From NCBI GenBank assembly GCA_028386065.3, contig JAKUCV010001067.1, forward strand, positions 96,282 to 160,281: DNA of 64,000 nt. Direction: 5' to 3'. The translations under genes were made by a program, and so were the position numbers. The notes beneath the pieces were generated by a model. That model was not told the DNA's origin. It worked only from the letters and a program-made list of their open reading frames with translations, and did no database searches. Each line of letters starts with the position of its first letter. The stretch's first letter is position 1. The DNA is from Turnera subulata. Taxonomy: Eukaryota; Streptophyta; Magnoliopsida; Malpighiales; Passifloraceae. Below, one piece after another: positions 37,634 through 49,006 of this stretch.

Positions 37634-37948
37634 ATGGCCATCAGGAAATCAAACAAACTGACTCAGGCAGCAGTTCTCAAACAGATTCTCAAGAGATGCT
37701 CAAGCTTGGGCAAGAAACAAGGGTACGACCACGAAGGTCTCCCTCTTGATGTACCAAAGGGTCACTTTGTTGTCTACGTTGGTGAGAACAGAAGCAGATA
37801 CATTGTCCCAATCTCCATCCTGACAAGACCCGAGTTCCAAACCTTGCTCCAACAAGCAGAGGAAGAGTTTGGGTTTGACCATGATATGGGTCTTACCATC
37901 CCTTGTGAGGAAGAAGTCTTTCAGTCCCTAACATCCACCCTCAGATGA
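37634..37948 (+). CDS. SAUR: SAUR family auxin-responsive protein
   Basis: SAURs are small plant proteins, many of them rapidly induced by auxin. Several inhibit PP2C.D phosphatases, which keeps plasma-membrane proton pumps active and drives cell expansion. This is an intronless frame of 104 residues, as usual for the family. After a basic N-terminus with [14 protein letters not shown], the conserved SAUR core runs from about residue 37 to 95: [20 protein letters not shown], then [20 protein letters not shown], then [11 protein letters not shown]. No part of the core is missing. The start at 37634 is preceded by atcatcatgg and fits the usual SAUR N-terminus. It resembles the SAUR50-like group, from memory. 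The gene stands alone here, although SAURs often occur in clusters. Confidence 0.95.
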   Translation: MAIRKSNKLTQAAVLKQILKRCSSLGKKQGYDHEGLPLDVPKGHFVVYVGENRSRYIVPISILTRPEFQTLLQQAEEEFGFDHDMGLTIPCEEEVFQSLTSTLR

Positions 37949-39038
37949 AGAGCGAGATATCAATCAGAGTAATTATTAAATTAGTCTCTTTTTCATCTTC
38001 ATCAGGGTTTGTATGGAGAAAATTTATCCCTTCTCTAGGTGAAGCTGCTTCAACTGCTTCTCTAGGTTCAAATTTTCTCTTGTTAATTTTCTTTTTTTTT
38101 TTTTTGGGCCTTTGATAGTGACTATGATCAGCTGACTGAAAAGAACCCATGAGTATTCTCTGGGTTAGGCTTTGTAAATCTAAATAGTTATGAAGATTTT
38201 CCTCACGGAGGTGTAATTGGGGGGTTCTTCACCAAACCAACCAAATATATATGTGTATACACCCTGTGGGAGGAAGAACTGATATTGCGGAGGATTACTT
38301 ACATAAATGAATATGGGGTTGCTTCCCTTTTTGTTTAATTTTAACTCCTTTTGTTTTTTACATGCTGCAGAATCTTTCTGTTTAGACATTTCCCGGAGAA
38401 TCCTCACTTGATCTTAGGGTTTTGTTCCCTTTGATAGTTTAGTTTAGTTTGTGTTAGCCATTGCCAGTTTGGCCGTTAAAACTGTTAAAGAGATGAAACA
38501 TAACGGACAGCTAAATAGAATGTTTTGTCAGAAATGAGCAAAAGAGAATCATAAAATATATATATATACAATGAAATCCCCCTCCCCTGCTCTGTTTCTG
38601 CCACATTGGGATTTTTTTTTTCCCTTGTAAAAACAACGACACCTATCGCTTGCTTCAGTGAATTTGGACACCAAACGTTGTACACTCTTACACTGGTCAT
38701 GCTTCAGCTTTGCCAAAATTTGCAGTTAAAACTTAAGATTGGTTAAAAAGCTAAAATTCGTGTTAGGTCAATATACATTTTAAAACAGAGATGTAATGTA
38801 ACTTTTGTCTTGACTTGGAGGTTTTTCAGATAGGAGAATACACCTGCAGGCTGCATTCTTCACGCAGCTTAAAGTAGTTGTTGCAATTTGTTAAAAGCTC
38901 CGGCTCTCTTCAGGTTCTAGAAGCCTTTTTCTTATTAGCCAACTTGTATCCAATATGGATTTATATTTGTTTCTATATAAGACGATAGTGAGAGAGGCTC
39001 CTCCTTCTCTCTAGTTTTTCTCTTCTTCAAAATTCAAA
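37949..39038. other. SAUR 3' region and intergenic sequence
   Basis: Includes the SAUR 3'UTR. I looked for the DST mRNA-instability element (GGA, ATAGAT, GTA) often found in SAUR 3'UTRs and did not find a clear one. Near 38975, TATATAAG is followed by a CT-rich leader that runs to the ATG at 39039, so the end of this stretch looks like a promoter for the next open frame. Confidence 0.4.
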
Positions 39039-39590
39039 ATGGGGGTTGCCATGGATGGTTCCTTCACCATCCATGGTGAACCCCCCCACTTCTCTAGTTC
39101 ATCTTCTTACTCTTTTAGTATTGCTATAGATCTAGTACCCTTATATGGGAATAAAAGTTGTTCTCTTTGTGAGAGTTGTTCTCCTTGTGAGAGTGTTTCT
39201 CCTTGTGAGAGTATTTTGTTCTTCCCATGGGCAAGGTCAAGCTTTCCGGTAAGCAAGTCACGGATGGGAGAATCTTGTTCTCGTGTTGGTGATTTACTTC
39301 GAGTGGGAGGCGAGGCGAAGCGTTATGGTGAAGTTTTAGTATACGGGTGGGAGTTCTCACGTCTCTTTCATCCCGTTGTTAATGTCTTCTTTGGGTGGTT
39401 TCCCTCTGTAAGAGCCGTTAGTTTTGATTCAAGAGTGCCGTTGGGTTCGGCCTATGGGAACGACTTTTCTTTCCAAAAGTTGTTTAGATTGTGTATCCTG
39501 TCATCTACAGGACCCTTCTTCGTGAAGAACGCTTTCTTACTTCCCCGACAACCCGTGGCTTTTTGGGCCACACTCAAATCTTCTAAGTCN
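39039..39590 (+). CDS. Unidentified open frame, truncated by assembly gap
   Basis: I do not recognise this protein. The frame starts at an ATG about 60 bp after a TATA box (TATATAAG near 38976) and a CT-rich leader, and stays open for 184 codons into a run of Ns. The N-terminus is Ser-rich (SSSSSYSFSI). It is followed by three tandem six-residue units (SCSLCE, SCSPCE, SVSPCE) encoded by 18-bp repeats, then a region rich in Phe, Val, Arg and Ser. A strong inverted repeat spans the start codon. It could be an unknown gene, part of a retroelement, or a chance open frame with an LTR-like leader. The far side of the gap has a poly-T run and stops soon after. Confidence 0.3.
39041..39085. repeat. 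Inverted repeat over the start codon at 39039
   Basis: The left arm (39041-39058, GGGGGTTGCCATGGATGG) is almost a perfect reverse complement of the right arm (39067-39085), with a loop of about 8 nt. In RNA it would form a hairpin of about 17 pairs with a small bulge, starting within the ATG. Confidence 0.85.
39157..39210 (+). repeat. Three 18-bp tandem repeats
   Basis: Units at 39157-39174, 39175-39192 and 39193-39210, each close to GTTGTTCTCCTTGTGAGA and differing by one to three bases. They keep the reading frame of the open frame around them. Confidence 0.9.
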
Positions 39591-39969
39591 NNNNNNNNNN
39601 NNNNNNNNNNNNNNNNNNNNNNNNNNNNNNNNNNNNNNNNNNNNNNNNNNNNNNNNNNNNNNNNNNNNNNNNNNNNNNNNNNNNNNNNNNNNNNNNNNNN
39701 NNNNNNNNNNNNNNNNNNNNNNNNNNNNNNNNNNNNNNNNNNNNNNNNNNNNNNNNNNNNNNNNNNNNNNNNNNNNNNNNNNNNNNNNNNNNNNNNNNNN
39801 NNNNNNNNNNNNNNNNNNNNNNNNNNNNNNNNNNNNNNNNNNNNNNNNNNNNNNNNNNNNNNNNNNNNNNNNNNNNNNNNNNNNNNNNNNNNNNNNNNNN
39901 NNNNNNNNNNNNNNNNNNNNNNNNNNNNNNNNNNNNNNNNNNNNNNNNNNNNNNNNNNNNNNNNNNNNN
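39591..39969. other. Assembly gap (379 N)
   Basis: Unresolved bases. The right side resumes in a run of ten T. Any feature crossing this interval, including the open frame at 39039, is incomplete. Confidence 0.99.
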
Positions 39970-40145
39970 TTTTTTTTTTAACTTGGTGTTTGTTTAAAAA
40001 TCTAAGAGACTGTGACTAGTTCAATCTTGACCTAAGTCGGCCTATTTAACAATGATAAGAGAGTATAATTACTTGAATTATACCTATTTTGTAGTATTCT
40101 ACTAAATAGATGCTTACGGTTTGTCTTCATCATTCCACCAAAAAA

Positions 40146-40416
40146 AAGAAGACAAAAATATATGGATTTTTTAGGGAGTGAAAACATAGGTTATGGTTTG
40201 TTTTCATGTGACTGGAGCCATCATGGCTACTCATGGCTAAAACCAAAAAAACCGTAGTGAATATACAGAATAAAATGTGCTTTTACGATATTTCTTTTAA
40301 TTCTGCCAAGGAGAAGACACAAATATGTGTATTTTTGTAAGGAAAAAATTAATGCCATGGTTGATGGTTGTGTTTCTGTTGCTGGGGCCATCCTAGCTAA
40401 ACCCCAAAAGCCGTAC
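40146..40416. repeat. Diverged tandem duplication, offset about 165 bp
   Basis: The first unit (about 40146-40255) reads AGAAGACAAAAATATATGGA, then GGTTATGGTTTG, GGAGCCATCATGGCTA and AAACCGTA. The second (about 40311-40416) reads AGAAGACACAAATATGTGTA, then GGTTGATGGTTG, GGGGCCATCCTAGCTA and AAGCCGTA. The order is conserved and identity is moderate. No coding frame is shared. Confidence 0.6.
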
Positions 40417-43400
40417 TGACCGGACACTTGATTAGTACTAACAGCATACATTATTATGGTTAATGATCAACTTAAGCTTTAACGTCTTTTACCATTCAAC
40501 CCAATTGGATTTGGCTAAATGCTTCTTTTTTTTTTTTCTTAAAAAAAGTGTATTAATTGGTTCTGTTCATGGCTGCATGTGAATGCATTGAACCCACTAT
40601 CTTTGACACCTGAAATTGCTTAAGAATGAGGTACAGAGAAGTGACCAGATGTTGCAGCCAGACGATTTGTCGGAGCTAATAGAGTAATAATGCATTTTAC
40701 GTGAAGCCAATTTTTGGGGCAAATTAATTGGAGAAAATAAATAAAATTGAGGAGACCAATGGTTAACATCTTAATCACTTCTCTTCAATGATGTTTGTTG
40801 CCCGTTTAGAAGCATGGATAGATTTGAAAAGAATATTTTCTATACACTTATTTTGAAAAAAAGTTTGAATTGGAGGGGTGGCTTTTCATGGTTTAGACCC
40901 AACCAACAAACTTAAGAGCACTTACAGTGATATTCTATATATGCATTTAGCTTATAAAAAAGTGATCAGTGATCAACTCAATTTCCTAAGCCTGCAAATT
41001 CTCTATCGACTTCTAGTAGTTTTCTTCTCTTTTTTACCAATTATCTGCCTGTGCATGATATCTCGATTCCCATTTTTTTTTTTGGCATTTGATTTACTAT
41101 ATGTCTACATCGTACCATGCATCATTTTGATTAAATATGGTTTCCCAGCTTACGCGTGAGGGGAGAGATTCAAATACCGATTAGGATATTATATTCACTG
41201 AATCAGGCTATCCGATTTCCAATATTAATGTTTCTTTAGCACCAAAATACTTGTATGCTTAGGACCTGACCTACCTCACCAGAAAGGTTGAAATCTTGAA
41301 AGTAGAAGTGACCCCAGTTCCCAGGAAAGATTAAAAGCCCCCCTACTCCAAATAATGTGAGTTCAGGGTCCCATTGCTGTAACTATTCGTCCGTGAAATT
41401 ATCCCACATCTTATTGGATTTAAGGAAATATAATTACGTCTAATTTTGATGTATATACATAGTTACATACGTTAGTTACAGTGTGTTAGGAAACTTACAT
41501 TACATGTGTAACACTGGTATTGTAACATGGTTTTGCTAACAATTTCTGTTTTCTTTCCTGATCTGTTAAACAATACAATACACATAATTATGGATGGGAT
41601 TACATCCTCTAGCTCTAATCTAGTCAAAGACAGCAGACATGCAATATGTGGCTATAGGCTGGATAGATGATCAAGAGAAGAACAGCTACATTTGTGAAAA
41701 AGGGACGATGGCTGGCTAGCAGTTGAAAGAAACAAGAGATAATGTTCACATGCATAATAGTTAAGTTCAATGAAAGATTTCGTGATCTGTAAGTTCCATG
41801 CATTTTGGTTAGTAAAGTTGGAAACAACACACAGTGCGCATAAACTTACGGTTGGGTGTATTAGTTCTTTTTTTCTCTGGTTCTTTATTCTTTTGTAGTT
41901 TAAGTTTCAGCTCATATATTTGCTCAATTTTGTCAAAAAGTTCATGTTTAGCTTTCAACTGTCTGATGATCATATATATTTTCCATCACAAGTGATTCTG
42001 GAATTATCTGGTACAAATTATCATTTGAGTTTGGAAAGTACATGTGTTTTTTATAAACAAGCAGCATTTTCCTGTTCTTCTCACTTTGTTTCTTGATGCT
42101 GTTTTTATCATTACTCTCCTGTCCTATTGAAGCCACATCACTAAGTCACTAAGCAATCACAAATTATGGCAATTAGAGAGGAATTATGCTCACATGCCTG
42201 CAATTAAAATAGTTGTTATCTGCTCCAAGAGCTAACCATTGTGGGCGCACACTATGCTCTGAAACGAACAAATTGGATTGCCTAGACAATGGTTTGTGAT
42301 TAAACAAAGATGCGGTTGAGAGTTAGAGATGTGATTTTGATTTAGCATAAACTAACAATGGAAAATGGACTATTAGGGACGTAATCCATGTGATTGTATC
42401 AAATCAAGTGGTTACAATGTCACGTTGTACTTGAACATAAGTTAATAGTCATCGCGGGGCATAGTTTGAAAAGGTGATGGGCTTTATAAGAATTCCAAAT
42501 CAGTTTGTCGGCTTAATTAGAGCTGGCCTTTCCTATCTTAATGGGCACCAAATCTCTCATATATATATATCCATCTGCCCAGATTGAAGGCAAAATGAAT
42601 TTGATTAATTTTAATAATAATCTCTTATCAAGTTTTTGTTCCTTTGCTTGCATATCCTTATCTAATGGGCTACCCACCTTTTAACGAATATCTACTGGCG
42701 GCACTAATACAGAAGGTATAATAACAAACCATAAAATTTGGCATCCCTAGTTCGCTATAGGCTAGAATAACCCCAGCTAGAGGATTCAAATCCGGAGTTC
42801 TCATCTAGTTTATTGTAATACATGTCGTGTATATTATTATGGATTAATTGTTATGAAATTTAAATTTTCTTTTAAGAAATAATTTTATGTATTAGTAGAT
42901 ATATACCACATGGGTTTATAAGAGAAACTTAATTAGTTTGTAAGTAAATCTTAATATTTATAGCTGTATTCAATTAATTTGGTTGTAGATTAATTAGATA
43001 AATTATGAGCTCCCGTCCTTCGTATAAAGGAAACTTCACCTCACATCTACATTAATCATTGACCAGGAATTAACTCTATTATACTTTATTACCTCTCCTT
43101 GACATGCATCCTTGGTCCATTGCCCGGACAAGTTGTCTGCTAAAAACGATCATGCTGGAGAAGAGCTTTCATGATTTTGAAATCACATAAGGTACTAGTC
43201 CAATGAATTCACAACAAAAGAATTTGCAAGAAAAAAAATACACACCGACAAATGCTTCTTCGAATTAAACCCGAAAGCCATTGTAGAGATTCTGTAATCG
43301 TCTGTCTACTGTTAATATGTACATTTAAAATCATATACAAGCTAGATGGAGTACGTATTTAATATCATTCACTAGACACTAATTCATGAAATAATTAAGT

Positions 43401-46344
43401 TAATTTCAAACTTTCAATGTTAAGTCTATCAAATAATCATACCCTAACTCTCTAAAAAATATCATCTATAGTGATGTTTTACCTGCCTATTGTTTTCCTT
43501 TTAAAGGAGCAAAATTATGACATTGATTACACAAAGAAGCCCTTTTTTTACGAAAAGTCATATCTCAAGGTTCTTGCTCCAATGTTTTTTTTACAAGAAT
43601 TCAGATTAATTCTCTTTATGTGTGGTACAAAGTGCCCCCCCTCTCTAATTAATTTGTTCACGCCTATAAATTATTGTTGTGGTCCTGAATTGTAGATCCT
43701 GAACAAGATCTGAAGTCGAAACTTCTGGAAATGTGGCACGAAACAAGTACCCGACTAGCTAGTAAGAAAAATGATGAACAAGAACAAGCAATTGATATTT
43801 AATCTCGCAAGGTACACAAAGAACTTGGTGATCTTCTATGCATGGGCTATATTAGTCATGTATTCCACTTTTCCTTCTTAATTTTATCATCTGATGTGCA
43901 ATATATTGCTCCTACCCTGTTGTTTTTCTGGTCTAACTTTCTTTTTCTATCAAAATTGGGTAATGGACAAGGCAAGCCATTCATGTTGGGGGGTGAGCTG
44001 TGCGGTAGGGTAGGCATGTTGTGTTTGGGACTAGAAAAGTATATGGGAGGAGAAATTTGTGGGTTTGTCTGCCCTTTAATATCAAGGATCTGCCCTCTAT
44101 TCTCTCAGTTTCTCACTATAATATATATCATCTCTCTTTTTGCTTTCTACATTTCATGTTCTAATTAATAATCACTTTTATGTGCAAACAGGCAACCAAA
44201 TTAGCCCTATAGCTTCGGAAAAATACAAAAGCAAACTGGTACATAAGAACTACAGGTCTTCAAAACCTGATCTAAGGAGAATAAATTAAAGTGTTTAATT
44301 AAAGTTGAAATTAAATATATCTTCCTTAAGCTTTCATTGTTTATTGACTGAATTCCATCATGCATATTGTCATCAAGTCCTTAATTAATCCTTTGAATGG
44401 ATTTAATGTCTCTTTTGATTAAATTATGGCTTATTAATGATCAATTTTTCTCTCTTGACAATCATGAAATCTCTATCAATTATGGACTACTAATCTGAAA
44501 GGCTACCATAAAATGTCATAGTTACGTCATGTGAGCCATATACGCCTTAACTAGTAGAATAACATCAGCATAAACAAAACGGCAGGTTGTTGTATACTAG
44601 TCAGTTGTCATCCTAACAATGCGTTCACACAATTAGCTAGGATCAGAAATTAAGTCAGAAATTAGGCAGAATGTATCTTTGATTTTGTACATTCTAGGTC
44701 TCAACTTTCTGATGAAAGGAAAATTAAAATATTTTAACAAGTAAAGGACTATCACAGCATGGAATTTATGCTTTGCCCTTGAAGAGATTTGTGTCATAAG
44801 CAAAAAATTCCCAGATGTCACATTTCATTCGCTTTCCAAGAAAAAGCACTTCAATTCCACCACTGCTTAGCTATATATCCAAGGTAAGGTTCCTGCCGTT
44901 CAGGGGAAATGCTTTCATGTCTTGTAGTAATTTCTTGGTTGCTCTTCTCCCTTCTGTTGGTAAATAAATATGACTTGTCGACATTTTATCCTAAGAAAAG
45001 GGAAAGATATACCATCCAAATATATGTGGTTGATAATTGTTGATTGGACAAAGTGCAAGCAGTACCTACCTTATTAGGAATAGTTGCGTTAAGGGTTTTA
45101 TTTTCTGATATTCACAAAGAAATATATGCTTAGTTAGTTGAACCTATGCTGGTTCCTGAGACAAACAATGTCAAATCAATCCATAACCCTGTGTCTCATG
45201 GCACATGTAGATATATAGATCATAGAAATTCATAAGGTATACTTAAAGATAAGTTTTTGAATCGAATATAATAATTGCAATGTATCAAGCAAAAAGTTGC
45301 GTGCAACTATGCCACATATTTGACCGATATACACACAACTCCTCACACAATATTACTTCAGCTAAACGAGTTTCATATATATTAGCAAGAAATATTGGCT
45401 TCTTATTTCTTGCACTAATCCATTTTCCTACATCAATGATTGGAGAGGAACAGCACCAATGAAGGATTGAAAGATCAACTAAAACACCTCGAATTTGTTT
45501 TCCCAATAATTGGATGTGATAGAAGAAGATGATTAATTTCATAGGTTCTGGTCTAAATGTGTGTGCGTTTTCTCGATGGCATCCAGCATGAGCAGCTTGA
45601 CTTTACGTTCATCAAACAAGATCGAATAAAAAAGAACTCTTCACTTCTGGAAAAGAAAAAGATGGTAGAATTTAGAAGCCAACTTCGCAGCTCCTGGAAA
45701 AAATATTCACGACAATATCAGGTGTCCAATGTTTATCCACAATCTCAAGCAAGCAAAAAAAGAAGCAGCCCCAAGTGGTACGTTAGTTGGGTTATTAGGC
45801 CCATTTTATGTAGACTAGCACAAACAACAGAGGCTGAGCTCATTGTTGCTCACTTGTTTTGTTTGTCCAACCTCTTACAGGACTCGTCTACTCTTCAAAG
45901 TACTAGCAAGTATGGGAGACAAAATGTCTGCAAGTTGGATATAAACGTTAAACACTGCACAAGATTGGATAAGCATTGTCCAAGTAGAGGCCCTTCAACT
46001 CCACACGCAACAACCATGGTTTTACACCTCTCCAAAACCAGTTTTTTCCAATACTTTTGCAGGGGAAATTCTCCAGCATAGAGTAATAAACTTCAAGGTC
46101 AAACCATGGTTTTATATATTTTAGAGCATGATCAACCTAACGGAAAATATTTGCTATTTTAATGATAATTAAATTAGATGAAGTCATCCTGTTCTTCTCC
46201 CTATTCTTCTCCCTATTCAAATGAGGAGGGCCTGAATTCGGTACATAGTAACCTTTGTGAGCATTCATTAATTCAGTTGGTATGAGATGATAATCTTAAT
46301 TTTCTTTCTTTTTTTTTGGTGTGGACCAAATTCTCTTCTATCAA
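40417..46344. other. Long intergenic region, no gene seen
   Basis: About 5.9 kb of AT-rich sequence. The longest frame (45557-46081, 174 codons) has no recognised domain, no clear promoter and a biased Ser/Gln/Lys composition, so it is not called. Around 42763-42810 a GGATTCAAATCC motif resembles a tRNA-type B box, as in SINEs, but no matching A box or poly-A tail could be defined. Confidence 0.5.
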
Positions 46345-46352
46345 CTACACAC
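46345..46352. repeat. Left target-site duplication of hAT element B
   Basis: CTACACAC directly before the element end. An identical copy follows the right end at 47361-47368. Confidence 0.85.
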
Positions 46353-47360
46353 TAGGGCTGAGCAAAAATACCGAGCCGACCGGGCCGTGCCAATACCGTA
46401 GTTGAACCGACGGTATTCGATTCGGAAAATGGCAAAGGCTCCCAGCCACCCCACTCATTCGTGCCGAGCCGAACCAAAGGCCCTGAGGAGGCGGTAGGGT
46501 GTGTTTCGAACCATCGGCACTCGGCACAGGCCGATACCGACGGGCCCAACACACACCCTCCCGGGCCTGCCTCCCGCCAACCCAAAAGAAAAACACCCAG
46601 AAGTCCACTCCATTACCCATTACCCAACCCAGACCCAAAAACTCAAATTATAAAACCCTAAAAATAACTAACCCTAAAAATTAAAATCATTTTCTCTCCT
46701 CTTCTCTTCTCTGCCTCTCCCCGTTTTTCTCTCAGAGCCCTCCTCACCCCTCAGTCCTCTCTCTCTCTCTCTCGGCCGGCCTCCTTCCTCCTCCGAGGCT
46801 TTGCCTCTCTTAATTCCTCCCCTCCATCCATCTCTAATCCCCGAACCTCAAAGCCCTAATTCCCCCCTAACCCCCCATCATCTCTTTTGATTTTGTAGTG
46901 TCAGACTCAGAAACCCCAAATCCCAAATCAAGAAACCCCCAATCGAAGCTCTCGTAAACTTCATTCTCAAATGTTGCCGTGGACATTGATGAATGATCAA
47001 GGATGAGGACATGAGGGGTTGAAGTTCAAGACTTTGCAGCTGATCTGATTCTGATTTCTATCTTCTGATATTTGTTTCTCACTTTTTGTAATTGTAACTT
47101 ACTGTTTAGGTCTCTGTTCATTTATGTTTGAAGTATGAACTATGAAATTCTGGAAATTTCAGTGTTCTTGCTTGGTTATGTTGTCGGTATCGGCATGACT
47201 TAATACCGACCGTACCGACGTCGGTATTACTCGGTACCATGCCGATCGGTAGTCAAGGAAAAACGGCTCGGCGTCGGTCGGAATATTGGGTGTTCTGTAA
47301 AGGCCTACCGATTCATGTTTCGGCACGGCATGTGCCGAACCGACAGTTTGCTCAGCCCTA
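46353..47360. mobile_element. Non-autonomous hAT-type element (copy B, intact ends)
   Basis: A 1008-bp element with 14-bp perfect terminal inverted repeats, TAGGGCTGAGCAAA, flanked by an identical 8-bp duplication. Eight-bp duplications and TAGGG-type ends are hallmarks of the hAT superfamily, to which maize Ac belongs. Many subterminal copies of ACCGAGCCG/CGGCTCGG and TACCGAC/GTCGGTA lie within about 200 bp of either end, like the transposase-binding motifs of Ac-like elements. The interior contains a TATA-like TTATAAAACC near 46648 and a CT-rich leader, but no transposase frame. So it depends on a transposase made elsewhere. The open frames inside it are chance. Confidence 0.85.
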
Positions 47361-47368
47361 CTACACAC
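47361..47368. repeat. Right target-site duplication of hAT element B
   Basis: CTACACAC, identical to the copy at 46345-46352. Confidence 0.85.
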
Positions 47369-49006
47369 ACCAAAAAGAAAAAAAGAAAAAACTACACACA
47401 CCAAGAAATAATAGCAAATGCAACACGATGAAATCAAAGAAGCCCTTAAGTCCAGGATGGAGCCCATAAAATAACAAAGGCTTGAAACACATAAAACGGC
47501 AATGCCGAATGCCACAACGAGTGCAAAGATGCAAGTAAGGCCAGGATGAAGCCCGTCAAATTATGAGTCAAGGCTTGAAGCATAAAAAGGCCCATTTAGA
47601 CTGCATCCAATGCTATTTCATAGGCAACCACTTATATCCTCTCTTTTTTTTTTTTTTTTCCTGCAGCCTGAAATATACTAAATGCACCAAATGGAAAAAT
47701 ACGAGCCCAGTTAAAGACCTGGGCCAGAGTGTTTGATCTTTGGTTACTTTGATTTCCGGTGAGATTGTAAGTGCATAGTACTAGAGTGTTTCATTCTGCT
47801 TTCGAATAGATGCCCGACCACTCACCGCATTCATGCACTTCAGAGGTTATGTTCTGGTTTCGTCACATTGCTCCCCCTTACAAGCTTCATCCCGGGATTA
47901 TACTGCATTGATGGCATCTCTGTGTGTGTGATCATCTGTTTTCTTATATGTCATTGTTTGGTTTTATGCTTGATGCGGGTGTAAGGATTGGCAAAGTTGG
48001 GGTTTGAAATGGTTGGGACTGTACCAATTCAAACCTCAAGTTGCTTATTATAACCCCTAACCCAGACTCTTTCTGTTGGTTTGTATGCTATATACTGGTT
48101 GTGGATATTGTTCAGTTGCATTCATTTCATTTTGCTGAAACTAAACTTTTTCAAATGCTTTTAGACATGAATTCTATTGTGCTCTCCTGGTACCCAGTGG
48201 CATGTTTATTTGGTACTACATAATTAATAAGACTCTTTTAAAATGAGAAAAATCAGGAATTCTATTCCCGGGAACCCTGGATCGGCTATGTTGTACCAAG
48301 TGGATACAGCCTGAGTAATATAGATTTTTCCGCTTTTGGGTGTAAAAACCCTTTCGCAACTTAAGTTTCTAATTTGTTTTTTCTGTCCACTTTATACTCT
48401 TTTGAGTTTTATTTTTTGTCCCATTTGTATAACTCGACAGCTCGAGCGCTAACATGGCCCTCTACCCCGAGGCCACATGTCCGAATGCTATTAGTGCTAC
48501 AGAAAAAAAATTATCTTCCAATTGAGAGGATTTAACCAAAGGAAAATTGAAAGATTACAGAATTGCTAAAGACCTTTTCACCACTAACAAAGCCCATTTC
48601 AGTATTTCACAGCGTCCTCTGAAATGTTAGATTCAGTTTTTTTTTTTTTTTACTCGATCAAAAGTATGGATTTAAAGAATGTAATTAAACGCACATTAAG
48701 TCACATCCAGTGCAGTTATACGTGATAGGATTTGTAATAGTTCGGGACTATGTTCAATTAATGAAACAAGCAGCAAGAGGAGAAAAAACTAATACATACG
48801 GACACCATGTACAAAGTTACAAAATTACTTGGAAATCTTAAGTATCATTTCGTAATATGAAACCTGCACAAACTTTGGTCGTGGCTGAATATTTCAGAGG
48901 TGATTGTTGTAACACCAAAATATGCTTTCGATTGGTGGTGGTTCAGTTTATTACCAAATTGGCTTCCACACGCACAAGCTTTTTATTATGCTCGCGAGCT
49001 GCAAGC
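47369..49006. other. Intergenic sequence downstream of FPP gene
   Basis: AT-rich sequence with poly-T runs near 47645 and 48640 and no domain-bearing frame. The part adjacent to 49007 should contain the 3'UTR of the filament-like protein gene. A GC-richer patch at about 48250-48500 may be a decayed repeat, but I cannot name it. Confidence 0.45.

Noticed and set aside
45557..46081. 174-codon plus-strand open frame
   Set aside because: No domain, no promoter signal and no splice context. The length is possible by chance in a 64 kb window.
46345..46638. Open frames inside the hAT element, both strands
   Set aside because: They consist of GC-rich subterminal repeats and show no transposase motif.
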